A stretch of 64,000 nucleotides of DNA from Brumimicrobium mesophilum (GCF_003025005.1 NZ_PVSS01000008.1:62001-126000), one strand, 5' to 3'; positions 36,286-45,361 are shown, numbered from the stretch's first letter. The notes: generated by a model from the letters alone, not told the origin. Translations and numbers: made by a program.

Positions 36286-37212
36286 TTATACAGCTTGAAC
36301 CATGTCAAAATTTGTCAATTGAACAAATTCTTGAATACGGTCTTCGATTTCACTTTTCGATAAATTTTCTAATCTTTCAGTTCCAAATTTCTCCACGCAG
36401 AAAGATGCCATTGCAGAACCTGCAATAATTCCTCTTTTCATATTTTCGAAAGAAATATCATCAGTTGACGCTAAATACCCCATAAATCCACCTGCGAAAG
36501 TATCTCCTGCTCCTGTTGGATCAAAAACATCTTCTAATGGCAATGCTGGTGCAAAAAACACCTTCGTTTCATGGAACAATAAAGCTCCGTGCTCACCTTT
36601 TTTAATCACTAGAAACTTAGGTCCCATTTCACGAATTTTCTTCGCTGCTTTAACCAATGAATATTCACCAGAAAGTTGTCTTGCTTCCTCGTCATTGATG
36701 ATTAACATATCTATCTCTTTGATTGCTTTTACCAAATCTTCCATAGCGATATCCATCCAGAAATTCATGGTATCCATAGCTACTAATTTTGGTCGCTTCT
36801 CCATTCTATTGATTACTTTCAACTGAACTTCTGGACTTAAATTTCCTAACATTAGGTATTCACATCCTTGGTAAGACGCTGGGATAATTGGATCAAAATG
36901 TTCTAAAACATTTAGTTCAGTTACTAAAGTGTCTCTTGAATTCATGTCATTGTGGTACTTTCCAGACCAAAAGAAAGATTTCTCTCCTTCGATAATTTGA
37001 AGACCTTCCAAATTAACACCTTTAGTGCTTAATTTATCAAGCATTTCTTGTGGGAAATCTTCTCCAACAACAGAAACGATATTTTGATTTTTCATGAAAT
37101 AAGAAGAAGAAAAAGCAATGTAAGTTCCTGCTCCCCCTATAATTCTATCTGTTTTACCAAAAGGTGTTTCAATAGCATCAAATGCGACACTTCCAACTGT
37201 TACTAAACTCAT
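36286..37212 (-). CDS. PfkB-family sugar/nucleoside kinase
   Basis: This 308-residue ribokinase-fold enzyme would phosphorylate a sugar or nucleoside. The N-terminal GGAGTYIAFSS and the C-terminal catalytic DPTGAGDTFAGGFMGYL (Asp base and anion hole) are the two PfkB signatures. The substrate cannot be told from the sequence; adenosine-kinase-like and ribokinase-like relatives both fit. It starts just downstream of a perfect -7 box at 37230-37237 (minus strand) and heads the four-gene set ending with rseP. Confidence 0.93.
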   Translation of the reverse strand: MSLVTVGSVAFDAIETPFGKTDRIIGGAGTYIAFSSSYFMKNQNIVSVVGEDFPQEMLDKLSTKGVNLEGLQIIEGEKSFFWSGKYHNDMNSRDTLVTELNVLEHFDPIIPASYQGCEYLMLGNLSPEVQLKVINRMEKRPKLVAMDTMNFWMDIAMEDLVKAIKEIDMLIINDEEARQLSGEYSLVKAAKKIREMGPKFLVIKKGEHGALLFHETKVFFAPALPLEDVFDPTGAGDTFAGGFMGYLASTDDISFENMKRGIIAGSAMASFCVEKFGTERLENLSKSEIEDRIQEFVQLTNFDMVQAV

Positions 37213-37229
37213 AATCTATAATTTTGATG

Positions 37230-37237
37230 CAAATATA
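37230..37237 (-). promoter_or_regulatory. -7 box TATATTTG of the PfkB operon
   Basis: On the minus strand this is a perfect TAnnTTTG box, 17 bases before the start codon. No TTG is seen at -33. Confidence 0.5.
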
Positions 37238-37315
37238 TTGTTAATAATATAGATACGCCATTTAGTAAGGTGCTTTCGTCATTTTTTTATAAACAAAATA
37301 GATAAATAGTTAAAT

Positions 37316-38032
37316 CTAGAGACCTTTCCAGACTTCGTAGGCAATTTTTTTGGCAATTAAAATATCCGTTTCAATATCAAATTCGGAATCTATAAAAACA
37401 GAAAACGAAATATTACCAAAAAGAACATCTAGTGATTTCAAATTATGATTGTAATAGGCCTGATTTCCTATTCCTTCAATTGCCGTAAACTTACGACTTT
37501 CACCGCTATTAACGATTGTCAAACCAGCACTTTCCACTTGAATATCAGCACTTTTATTTATTTCAATATTTGAAGAAACTTGATGAGAATTGTAAAAATC
37601 ACTTTTGGCAGATTTGAAATTGGCGTATTCTCTAAAAAGCCCAATTTTCAGATAGTTATTTGCAGATTTTAATTTTTTCAAGTCAAAAACATCTACTTTC
37701 TTGGATAAACCATCCTCTCTGCTCGTTCCATTTATCGCATAAGCCATCATCATTTTTGAGCGATGGTCTTGAATTTCATCATGATTAGTTTTTTCCCATT
37801 CAAATCCACAAACAGATAAAGAATTGTCATTCGTAATGATCTCTTCAACATAATCCAATTTAGCACTTGAAACACCAAAGTGACAGACAATCATACTTCT
37901 ATGAATGTGCTCCATCGGGTTAATTGGAAAATCCATTTCTTTCACATACGTGGAGTCATCAATACTTCCATTTTTATCACACGATGACAAAATAAAAAGA
38001 GATGCTATTATAAAAATTAGAGAATACTTCAT
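37316..38032 (-). CDS. Lipoprotein of unknown function (intact paralogue)
   Basis: This 238-residue lipoprotein has lipobox ILSSC (MKYSLIFIIASLFILSSC). The conserved points shared with the decaying copy upstream are DFPI(N/K)P, CG(F/Y)xW, a RSxxMMA segment, FYNSH/FNNSHKV, GIGxxAY and KSLDV(L/R)FG. The ending is [IA]KKIA-EV. No enzymatic motif is seen. The C-terminal half looks like a single alpha/beta domain. The function is unknown. Confidence 0.7.
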   Translation of the reverse strand: MKYSLIFIIASLFILSSCDKNGSIDDSTYVKEMDFPINPMEHIHRSMIVCHFGVSSAKLDYVEEIITNDNSLSVCGFEWEKTNHDEIQDHRSKMMMAYAINGTSREDGLSKKVDVFDLKKLKSANNYLKIGLFREYANFKSAKSDFYNSHQVSSNIEINKSADIQVESAGLTIVNSGESRKFTAIEGIGNQAYYNHNLKSLDVLFGNISFSVFIDSEFDIETDILIAKKIAYEVWKGL

Positions 38033-38142
38033 GGTTTTTGATTTAGATTTAATTCAAAATTAGGCCTTTTAGAATAATTATTAGCAAGGGTTTTCCCTAT
38101 ATCTGGTATATAGATTCATTTTAAATTGTATTAACTAAGGAA

Positions 38143-38913
38143 TCATAATTTCCCCAAGACCTCATTAGCTATCTTTTTGGCTATCTTGATATTTGCAACA
38201 AGATCCAATTCTGTGTCCATAGTTATGGCAAAAGAAAAGGTCCCAAATCGTACATCTAATGATTTTGCTAAATGATCAATATATGCAGCATCACCTATCC
38301 CATCAACTTTGGTGAATTTTAAGTTATCTGCTATTCCACTCGTTAATTTTCTTCCTATTTCTATAGCCTTTTCATCTAGTTCTTCTTCCTTGGATTTTTT
38401 ATCAATTTCCTTTTGCAATAATTTCAAATCAGCCTCTGAAGGTACTTTATGGGAATTATTAAAATCATTAACAGCTCTTACTATGTTTTCGTATTCAATA
38501 ATATGTCCACCTTTCACTAAATTCATTGGAGACTCTAATGAAGTAATATCGGACAAGGTTAATTCCTCTTCAGCATTTTTATTTAATCCTTGCATTGTAT
38601 AATGCCATCATTAAATCTGAACGCTTAGTTTGCAATTATTCGAAATTGTCCTTTTTCCAAGAGTACCCACATTGGGTATACTTGTAATTTGGATTATTTG
38701 TACCATCTTTCATTTCCACCTCCTCACTTGTCACATCAAAATATTTGAGAAGCATTTCTTTGGATAATATATCACATGGTTTTATAGGAAAGTCAATGCT
38801 TTTAAATGATTCTACATTTGGTTCATTTGAGCTTTAATATCATTTCAAAATTCTGAATTACAAGAGGTTAAACCTAAAATAGAAGCAAAAATTAATACAG
38901 TTAAATTTTTCAT
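38143..38913 (-). pseudogene. Decayed second copy of the lipoprotein at 37316-38032
   Basis: A lipoprotein start is intact (MKNLTVLIFASILGLTSC, from 38913), but reading stops at TGA after NSEF. In another frame the sequence continues SIDFPIKPCDILSKEM to CGYSWKKDNFE, stops at TAA, and resumes with TKRSDLMMAL. A third frame from about 38598 then gives NKNAEEEL onward, FNNSHKV and IAKKIANEVLGKL. The order and content match the intact copy, so at least two frameshifts and two stops have accumulated. The 150-codon open remainder (38143-38595) is unlikely to be expressed as a functional protein. Confidence 0.85.
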
Positions 38914-39177
38914 AATTATTGTTTTTTCAATTATTATCGAAGATCGACCATTAAAAAACATTAGAGTTTTTCCTAGAATCAGGATTGAGTACAGAGATTT
39001 TGAGTAAGGGGTAGTAAGTTTGGGAATGGCAGATTCACAAAACACAGTCAATTTCTTCTCCTCATTGCGCAAAACTCAATACTCGATACTGTATTCCGTA
39101 ATCTTTTAAAACTTTCACCGTTAATAAGTAAAGCTCAAGCGATACGAAATGTATAGATAAGCTGTTATTTTTGTTTT

Positions 39178-41841
39178 ATGGACTGGAAAAAAGCATTAAA
39201 AATATTCAAATGGGTTGCGGGAATCATAATTTCCCTCATGATTTTGATTAGTGCATTACTTTTGGTTTTTAAAGATGACATAAAATCATATGCATTAAAG
39301 GAGGCCAATAAATATCTAAATAAACGTGTTCATATTGGTTATATTGACATTGGAATTTGGAAGAGTTTTCCTGATTTAACCCTTTCATTTGATGATGTGT
39401 TAGTGCATAGTAAATTCGATTCTATCCAAACTGGAGACACTGCAATCTTCGCAAAAAAATTTGATTTACGCCTGAACCCTTTAGATATTCTTGGAGGTAA
39501 TTATGACGTACATCGCATTGACATTGACAACGCAGTTCTAAATCTAAAAATTCTAGAAAATGGCAGCGTAAATTACGATTTTTTAAAACCCAGTGGAGAT
39601 ACTACCGTAACTCCTTTTGAGTTTAATTTAGAAAAAATCAATCTAACATCTACAGATTTCACTTATGACAACAAGTCTACACAACAATACTATGCTGCTT
39701 ATTTCAACACCTTAGAATTTAACGGTTCATTCACAGAGAAACAGTTTATTTTGGGCGCGAAAACGGATTTCGATGTAAAAACAATTCAATCAAAATCAGT
39801 AAAATTATTGGAAAATAAGAAGACCAAATGTGATATATCTATTCAAATGGATCAAATCAATGATGTGTTTGAAATAATCTCAGCTGATCTTTCAATAAAT
39901 GATCTTCCTTTTTTAGTTAAGGGAAAAGTGAGTAATGACAGTATGGATTTCTATGTTGGAGCTAAAAATCTTGACCTGGCTGATGTGGCAAAAAACTTTT
40001 CTTTTCAGGAATTAGATGTGGTGGACCAAATAAATGGAAAAGGAAAAGTCAATTTTGAATTATTCATTAAAGGTTCAAATGAAAAAACCTCTTCTCCAGC
40101 AATTGACGCTAATTTTGATGTAAAAAACGGTAGTTTATCAGATCAAGGATTTTCATTATCTAACATTAATTTAAAAGGAAAGTATACGAATGGAATAATC
40201 GCTGGGAAAGAGCAACTCTCACTTTCCACTTTAAAATTCCGCACTTTAAATGAAAACTTTTCAGGGAATTTATTGATTTCAGATTTTGACAAACCCCGCT
40301 TAACGGGTAAAGCGAATGGTTTATTAGACTTAAAGGCAATTCATCGTTTGTTTGGCCCATTTTCCATGCAAGAATTATCTGGCACAATAGGCTTGAATGG
40401 AGATTTTGATTTAAGAATGAATCAACCTAAAACAAATCAAAAAGACATTACAATTTATGATTTGAGAATTTCATTGGCTTTACAAAATATTACTGCCCAA
40501 TTCATAGATGATCAAAGAAAACTGAGCATTAAAAATGGTGATATTACCATAAGAAATCAATTTGCAGGAATTACAGATTTAGCAATTTCTCTAGGGAATT
40601 CAGCACTCGTTTTAGATGGTCAATTTAATCATTTAGCAGATTATTTTAAAGGCGCTGGAAACTTATCTGTTGATGCTAGTGTGAGCAGTAACGCTTTGTA
40701 TTTGGACGATCTTTCAACAACAAATGAGCAAGAAATAAGTAAAACTAAAGCCTGGTTATTGCCTGATGATATTGTTGGAAAATTGATTCTTTCCTTAAAT
40801 AAAGTAGAATATAGCGGTCACCAATACACCAATATAAGAGGGAGAATGGATTTTGGAAAAAGACAATTGACATTTCCTATGGTTGAAGGAATAAGTGCCA
40901 CAGCAAAGATTAATGGACGATTAAAAATTACCGAAGTTCGTCCAATGTACTTAGTGGTTGAAACTACCTTAAATTCGGATGCTGTAAATTTCAAACCTTT
41001 GTTTGCAGAATGGAATAATTTTGACCAAACTGTTATTACATCCGACAACATCAAAGGAAGAGCTTCAATTCTATTAAATTTTAAAGGGCCATTTGATTTA
41101 TATGAAGAAAATATTGAAAAAGAAAAATTTGATGTCACCGCTCGAATTAAAATAACAGATGGTGCATTGGTTAATGTTCTAGCGTTTAAAGAAATCACAA
41201 AGAGTTTAAAATCATCTGGCGGAACTTTAGTTATTCCTCGATCAAGAATTGATGAATTTGAAAGAAGGTTATTGAACTTAAAATTCGATTCTTTTGAAAA
41301 TGAATTTACCGTAAAAAATGGTGTCATTACGATTCCAAAAATGTCGATAAATTCGAATGCTTTAGATGTTAATCTTTCCGGAACACACTCCTTCGAAAAC
41401 GACATAGATTATTCTCTTGATTTTAGATTTCGAGAAATTAAAGGAACGAAATCATCGGAGTTTGGCGACATTGTAGATGACGGAACTGGATTGAGGGTTT
41501 TCCTTCGCATGTTTGGAACAATAGACTACCCTAAATTTGCTTGGGACAAAGAAGCGAAAAAGGCGGTAACAGAACAAAATGTCGATCAAGCAAAAGATGA
41601 TCTAAAAAGTGCTTTAAAATCTGGATTTGGAATCAATAAAAAAGACACTTCAATTCACAGAATAAAAGACAAGGAAAAGCTTGAAGAAAAAGTAATTATG
41701 GACTTCGGAAAAGAAGGTGAAGAAGATGAATTTTCTCCAGAAAACAAGAAGAAGAAAAAGAGCGCTTTGCAGAAGAAAATTGATGCTTGGAAAAAAGAAA
41801 ATGAAAAGGAAAAAGAAGAAACTATTTTTGAAATCGACTAA
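39178..41841 (+). CDS. AsmA-family inner-membrane-anchored envelope protein
   Basis: This 887-residue protein has an N-terminal transmembrane anchor (about 12-32) and then a long periplasmic beta-rich body. It has the AsmA start pattern (KEANKYLNKRVHIGYIDIGIWKSFPDLTLSFDDV) and the AsmA_2-like C-terminal region (FEIVTKSLKSSGG-type segment, then NVNLSGTHSFENDIDYSLDFRF-like ending). AsmA-like proteins form long lipid-transfer bridges between the membranes. The last ~80 residues are very Lys/Glu-rich and probably disordered. A TATTTTTG box at 39166-39173 lies only 4 bases before the ATG, so the message may be leaderless. Confidence 0.85.
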   Translation: MDWKKALKIFKWVAGIIISLMILISALLLVFKDDIKSYALKEANKYLNKRVHIGYIDIGIWKSFPDLTLSFDDVLVHSKFDSIQTGDTAIFAKKFDLRLNPLDILGGNYDVHRIDIDNAVLNLKILENGSVNYDFLKPSGDTTVTPFEFNLEKINLTSTDFTYDNKSTQQYYAAYFNTLEFNGSFTEKQFILGAKTDFDVKTIQSKSVKLLENKKTKCDISIQMDQINDVFEIISADLSINDLPFLVKGKVSNDSMDFYVGAKNLDLADVAKNFSFQELDVVDQINGKGKVNFELFIKGSNEKTSSPAIDANFDVKNGSLSDQGFSLSNINLKGKYTNGIIAGKEQLSLSTLKFRTLNENFSGNLLISDFDKPRLTGKANGLLDLKAIHRLFGPFSMQELSGTIGLNGDFDLRMNQPKTNQKDITIYDLRISLALQNITAQFIDDQRKLSIKNGDITIRNQFAGITDLAISLGNSALVLDGQFNHLADYFKGAGNLSVDASVSSNALYLDDLSTTNEQEISKTKAWLLPDDIVGKLILSLNKVEYSGHQYTNIRGRMDFGKRQLTFPMVEGISATAKINGRLKITEVRPMYLVVETTLNSDAVNFKPLFAEWNNFDQTVITSDNIKGRASILLNFKGPFDLYEENIEKEKFDVTARIKITDGALVNVLAFKEITKSLKSSGGTLVIPRSRIDEFERRLLNLKFDSFENEFTVKNGVITIPKMSINSNALDVNLSGTHSFENDIDYSLDFRFREIKGTKSSEFGDIVDDGTGLRVFLRMFGTIDYPKFAWDKEAKKAVTEQNVDQAKDDLKSALKSGFGINKKDTSIHRIKDKEKLEEKVIMDFGKEGEEDEFSPENKKKKKSALQKKIDAWKKENEKEKEETIFEID

Positions 41842-41843
41842 AC

Positions 41844-41999
41844 AATTACGGATTACGAATTAGGGAATTACGAAATGGCACCATGGGTGAATCAGTCAAT
41901 TCACCAATTTTGTATAGGTCTGTCATTGTAAATTCCAAGTTAAATGAACACAGCACATTTAAATTATTATCACAAATTTTCAATTCGTAATTCGTAATT
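41844..41999. repeat. Inverted ATTACGAATT-type repeats between convergent genes
   Basis: ACAATTACGGATTACGAATT (41842-41861) and AATTACGAAAT (41867-41877) face CAATTCGTAATTCGTAATTA (41980-41999). This gives inverted ends ~155 bases apart, the same arrangement as at 3988-4108. No terminator with a T-run is seen. Confidence 0.6.
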
Positions 42000-42009
42000 A
42001 ATCCATTGA

Positions 42010-43101
42010 TTATTCTTCCAAATACTCTCCAACAATACCAGCAACATCTTGTTCTTCCGCTAATTCCAAAAGCAACCTATTGACATCATAAACAAGTTTG
42101 GAATCCATTGAAAAAGCGAAACCATAACCTTGTTTGTAATATTCAGCTTGTGCAATATGAAATTTATCTTTTTGATTTTCTGCCAAATAAAACAATAACT
42201 GAGGTCTGTCATAAACTACCGCATCGACTTCTTTTTTTCTCAGCATTTCCATTGCTTCTTCTAATGAATTAACACCAATCGGTTTTACTTTATTCTCTTT
42301 TAAGAACCCAACAGAAGGAGAATTTCCAATTGTTGCGGCTTCTTTTCCTGATAATTCCTCAATGTTTGTAACGACAGAAGTCCCCATTGAGCTTAGGGTT
42401 AAGGTACTTGCTATTCCAGCCACCATAGAAGTTGCAAAAATTATGGAGATCACCATCCACGAACCGGCAATTATTCTCCCCATCAAAGTGATTGGGGCTT
42501 TATCGCCATAACCAACTGTGGTCATCGTAACTATCGCCATCCACATGCCATTTCCAATTCCATTTACGGGATCTTTAGGAAACTGATCCGGTGACTCTTT
42601 TCGTTCGGCTAACCAAAATAAAGTTCCAACAATCGACAAAATAAATACGAACACAAAAACAGCATACAGTAAGTTCAGACTAAAAAATGGTTTTATCTTA
42701 TCCCATAAATTTAGTTTTCCTTGACGAGAAACAATAGCTAAACTAGAATTGTAAAAAGGTTGAGAAAAACGCCAATATTCTATTCTTTCAGAAGTAATAC
42801 TTATTGGACCAACAATAACATCTAAACCTTCATTTTCCAAAGCATGAATCGCTTCATCAACAGTATTGAAAAATTTATAGATATAAATCCAGTCCTTTTT
42901 CTCGGCTAAGCTCTCCCAAATATCAATTGCGATTCCCTTTTCATTGCTGCCTTGAGGGTAAACAAATGGTTGACTTCCTGCAACTCCAACCAGCAAAGTG
43001 TCAGGCACTGAAAAATCTGCAGTAGTTTGTGCATTTGAAAATGAAGGAAATATTAAAAATGAAAAAATAACTAATATAAAACAATAATATTTATTGGTCA
43101 T
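42010..43101 (-). CDS. GluR0-like ligand-gated potassium channel (glutamate-receptor homologue)
   Basis: This 363-residue protein has the layout of prokaryotic ionotropic glutamate receptors. A signal peptide (to ~25, SNAQ) precedes ligand lobe S1 (~35-130, including SITSER with a candidate ligand Arg106). Then come TM1 (~143-163), a pore loop and TM2 (~205-230), then ligand lobe S2 (~240-350, with DAVVYDRPQ). The pore loop contains TTVGYGD (194-200), the potassium-channel selectivity filter rather than an animal AMPA/NMDA pore. The ligand is probably an amino acid such as glutamate or glutamine, but this is inference. It is monocistronic, convergent with the AsmA-like gene. Confidence 0.9.
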   Translation of the reverse strand: MTNKYYCFILVIFSFLIFPSFSNAQTTADFSVPDTLLVGVAGSQPFVYPQGSNEKGIAIDIWESLAEKKDWIYIYKFFNTVDEAIHALENEGLDVIVGPISITSERIEYWRFSQPFYNSSLAIVSRQGKLNLWDKIKPFFSLNLLYAVFVFVFILSIVGTLFWLAERKESPDQFPKDPVNGIGNGMWMAIVTMTTVGYGDKAPITLMGRIIAGSWMVISIIFATSMVAGIASTLTLSSMGTSVVTNIEELSGKEAATIGNSPSVGFLKENKVKPIGVNSLEEAMEMLRKKEVDAVVYDRPQLLFYLAENQKDKFHIAQAEYYKQGYGFAFSMDSKLVYDVNRLLLELAEEQDVAGIVGEYLEE

Positions 43102-43243
43102 AAAATGATGAATTTGAAAGAGTAAAACACTAATATAATTAATTACGAATTAAAAACATAGAATTCATATTCTGATCAGTTCTCCCCCCGTAATTATTAA
43201 TTATTTCATTAAAAATATATATTAAACCATTCGAAATTATTCA

Positions 43244-43251
43244 TATATTTG
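43244..43251 (+). promoter_or_regulatory. -7 box TATATTTG of the lipoprotein pair
   Basis: This is a perfect TAnnTTTG box 27 bases before the ATG at 43279. It supports that start over an in-frame ATG at 43249 that lies inside the box. Confidence 0.5.
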
Positions 43252-43278
43252 ATAAACCATTCTAAAACTACTATTCTC

Positions 43279-43854
43279 ATGAGAAACATCCTAATTCTTT
43301 TGCTTTTAACGTTTCTATTATCTTCGTGCCTCTTTCATTTTGTTACAGATAATTATTACAGTTATTTAACTCCTATTGAACAAGCCAGAATTAAACATCT
43401 TTCAGCATTTGAAGATGCTAAAGCTGGAAATGTATATAAAATAACTGGAAATCAATTGATGGAAGAATTAAAAAATCATGAAAAATCTATGGTTTATTCC
43501 TTTGCAAACAGTTGCCCTTCACATTCTATAAATCATTTATATGAAGAAAAGAAATATGCAGAAGAAAATGGGCTAAAATTATTTCTAATCATGAGCAATT
43601 ATAGTAATATGGCTCAAACCATAAACAAGAAGTTAGGTTTACCTCTTTATTCAATTAATAATGAAGCTTACGGCATAGAAAAAAGTAGAAAATATTACAA
43701 AAAATTCAGAGAAGAAATTGGCTTTTATGAATACCAAGAATCTTTGGATGGAATGTGGCCGGGGAGCTATCTTTTCTATGAAGGAGATAAACTTGTTGAT
43801 GGTAAAAACTACTTAACTGAAGAACAGGAAAAGGCTGCGAAAGCTAATAAATAA
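43279..43854 (+). CDS. Lipoprotein of unknown function (intact paralogue)
   Basis: This 191-residue lipoprotein has the lipobox LLSSC (MRNILILLLLTFLLSSC). The mature part is hydrophilic and has a thioredoxin-like flavour (SMVYSFANSCPSHS, then LGLPLYSINNEAYG), with one Cys in a position that could be redox-relevant. The same pattern appears in the next gene (LVYVFKNGCKSDAC, GIPLYSINADAYG). The family is not recognised. The start at 43279 is supported by the promoter box and the signal peptide. Confidence 0.7.
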   Translation: MRNILILLLLTFLLSSCLFHFVTDNYYSYLTPIEQARIKHLSAFEDAKAGNVYKITGNQLMEELKNHEKSMVYSFANSCPSHSINHLYEEKKYAEENGLKLFLIMSNYSNMAQTINKKLGLPLYSINNEAYGIEKSRKYYKKFREEIGFYEYQESLDGMWPGSYLFYEGDKLVDGKNYLTEEQEKAAKANK

Positions 43855-43906
43855 GCTTTTTTTTAACTAAAACAGCATTAAAACTTGACAAAAAACACAT
43901 TTAAAC

Positions 43907-44467
43907 ATGAGGAACTTTATTCTATTCTTTTCTTCCTTTCTTATTTTCACTTCCTGTATAATGATTGAATTTGTAAATGATAACTATTACACTCATTTAT
44001 CCCCAAAACAACAATCAAAGATTAAGAAATTAGATGATTTTAACTCAGCAAAAACGGGAAATATTTATGAAATTTCGGGGAAACAATTATTGAAAGAATT
44101 AGAAAAAAATGAAAAGTCATTGGTTTATGTTTTTAAGAATGGATGCAAAAGCGATGCATGTTACCCACTATCACAAATAAGAGATTATGCAAACGAAAAT
44201 GATTTGAATTTGTACATGGTTATGACTTCATATCACAGTTTAAATAACTCTCTCGATCAAAAAGTTGGAATTCCACTTTATTCGATAAATGCAGATGCTT
44301 ATGGCGAGACCTAGCCCAGAAAATACCTTAAGAAATTTGAAGAGGAAATTGGATGTGATCAATTTCTAGATTTGATGAATGAAAAATGGATAGGCAGCTA
44401 CTACTTCTTTGAAAAAGATCAAATCAAAGAAATCAAAAAGTACTTATTTGATGAAGAAACAAATTAG
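43907..44467 (+). pseudogene. Tandem lipoprotein paralogue cut by an in-frame TAG
   Basis: The open part codes for 135 residues (lipobox FTSC, then NGCKSDAC and IPLYSINADAYGET) and stops at TAG (44312-44314). Reading on in the same frame gives PRKYLKKFEEEIGCDQFLDL, then WIGSYYFFEKDQIKE, and about 50 codons in total to a natural TAG at 44465-44467. This matches SRKYYKKFREEIG and WPGSYLFYEGDKL of the intact neighbour, so only the single stop separates it from a full gene. It was either lost very recently or read through. Confidence 0.8.
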
Positions 44468-44506
44468 TAATTCGTAAATGATTATTTGTAATTAACTATT
44501 TTCGAT

Positions 44507-44745
44507 GTGGAAATAGTAAATGAAGTAATCCAAAGCTTAATCGCAACATCTGCATCGGAGTGGGCAGGTGTATAGGAACTTTCTATTTGACATTCATCGC
44601 TCGAAAAAACAGATTTGGTTGGTTTTTCATAAGGGCTAGAACCTCAATTTACATATAACTTTGTTATGAAGCTGATCTTTTTATTGAATCTGGGTTCCAT
44701 TATATGGTTTATACCATAATTGCTATTTTTGCTTTTTTCTCTTGA
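44507..44745 (+). pseudogene. pnuC: Remnant of a PnuC-like nicotinamide riboside transporter
   Basis: One frame from GTG at 44507 gives EIVNEVIQSLIATSASEWAGV and stops at TAG (44573). The frame shifted at 44575 continues TFYLTFIARKNRFGWFFI, then IYI-stop (TAA 44656)-LCYEADLFIESGFHYMVYTIIAIFAFF to TGA at 44743. The pattern (SxEWxAV, then ARKNxxGWxFxxxxxxIY, then YxAxLxxESGxxxxY) is that of the first three helices of PnuC. The rest of the gene is missing. In many Bacteroidota pnuC lies next to a NadR-like kinase gene, as the adjacent gene is here, which supports the assignment. Confidence 0.5.
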
Positions 44746-44770
44746 TATAAAATGTATAAAGCTCAAAAAA

Positions 44771-45298
44771 TTGAAAATCACATTCACAGGACCTGAAAGT
44801 TCGGGTAAATCAACAATTTCCAAAGCTGTTGCGGAACATTTGGATGCGCAATGGTTCCCTGAACATGCTCGCGAATATTTGCTCAAAAAGAACGGTAAGT
44901 ATGAGTTTGGTCATATTGAGCAAATTGCAATCAACCAAGAAATAATCCGAAATGCCAATGCAGAAAGCGGCTTGAAGATTTACGACACGGAGAATATTGT
45001 ACTTTACATTTGGTCAACTTTCAAATACAATAAATGTGATGAGAGCGTTCAAAAATTAATGGAAAACCAACGTTTTTCACATTACTTTTTATGCAGTCCA
45101 GAAGACATTCCTTGGGAGGATGATCCACTTAGAGAAAACCCAAATCAGAGAGAAGAACTGTTTGAATTGTATTTAGCTGAATTGAAAAAACTCAATGCCG
45201 ATTTCACAATTTTAAAGGGGAATTTTGAAGAACGAAAGGAAAAAGCCATTTCCATTATTGAAGAATTGAGTTTATCCAAAGGTGGTTTCTGCGTTTGA
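44771..45298 (+). CDS. NadR-like P-loop nucleoside kinase
   Basis: This protein of about 176 residues has the Walker A GPESSGKST right at its start, then EHAREYL and a DTENIVLYIW segment, typical of the ribosylnicotinamide-kinase domain of NadR. That enzyme phosphorylates nicotinamide riboside to NMN in NAD salvage. No ATG is in frame; the likely start is TTG at 44771 (M-KITFTGPESSG), although the open frame begins at a TTG at 44720. The remnant of a PnuC transporter gene lies just upstream, consistent with a former salvage operon. With the transporter broken, its substrate supply is unclear. Confidence 0.8.
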   Translation: MKITFTGPESSGKSTISKAVAEHLDAQWFPEHAREYLLKKNGKYEFGHIEQIAINQEIIRNANAESGLKIYDTENIVLYIWSTFKYNKCDESVQKLMENQRFSHYFLCSPEDIPWEDDPLRENPNQREELFELYLAELKKLNADFTILKGNFEERKEKAISIIEELSLSKGGFCV

Positions 45299-45361
45299 TT
45301 AACAATTGGACTAAACTGACGAAATTCATATAATAATTTATGGTTTGAACTTCTTTTCATC

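Noticed and set aside
38143-38595. Annotation as a stand-alone 150-codon gene
   Set aside because: It is the 3' part of a paralogue broken by several lesions and lacks its own signal peptide.
40818-41405. A 195-codon minus-strand frame
   Set aside because: It is antisense to the AsmA-like gene, whose protein is convincing across this region.
44644-44886. An 80-codon minus-strand frame near the NadR-like kinase
   Set aside because: It overlaps the Walker A region of the kinase antisense and has no supporting features.
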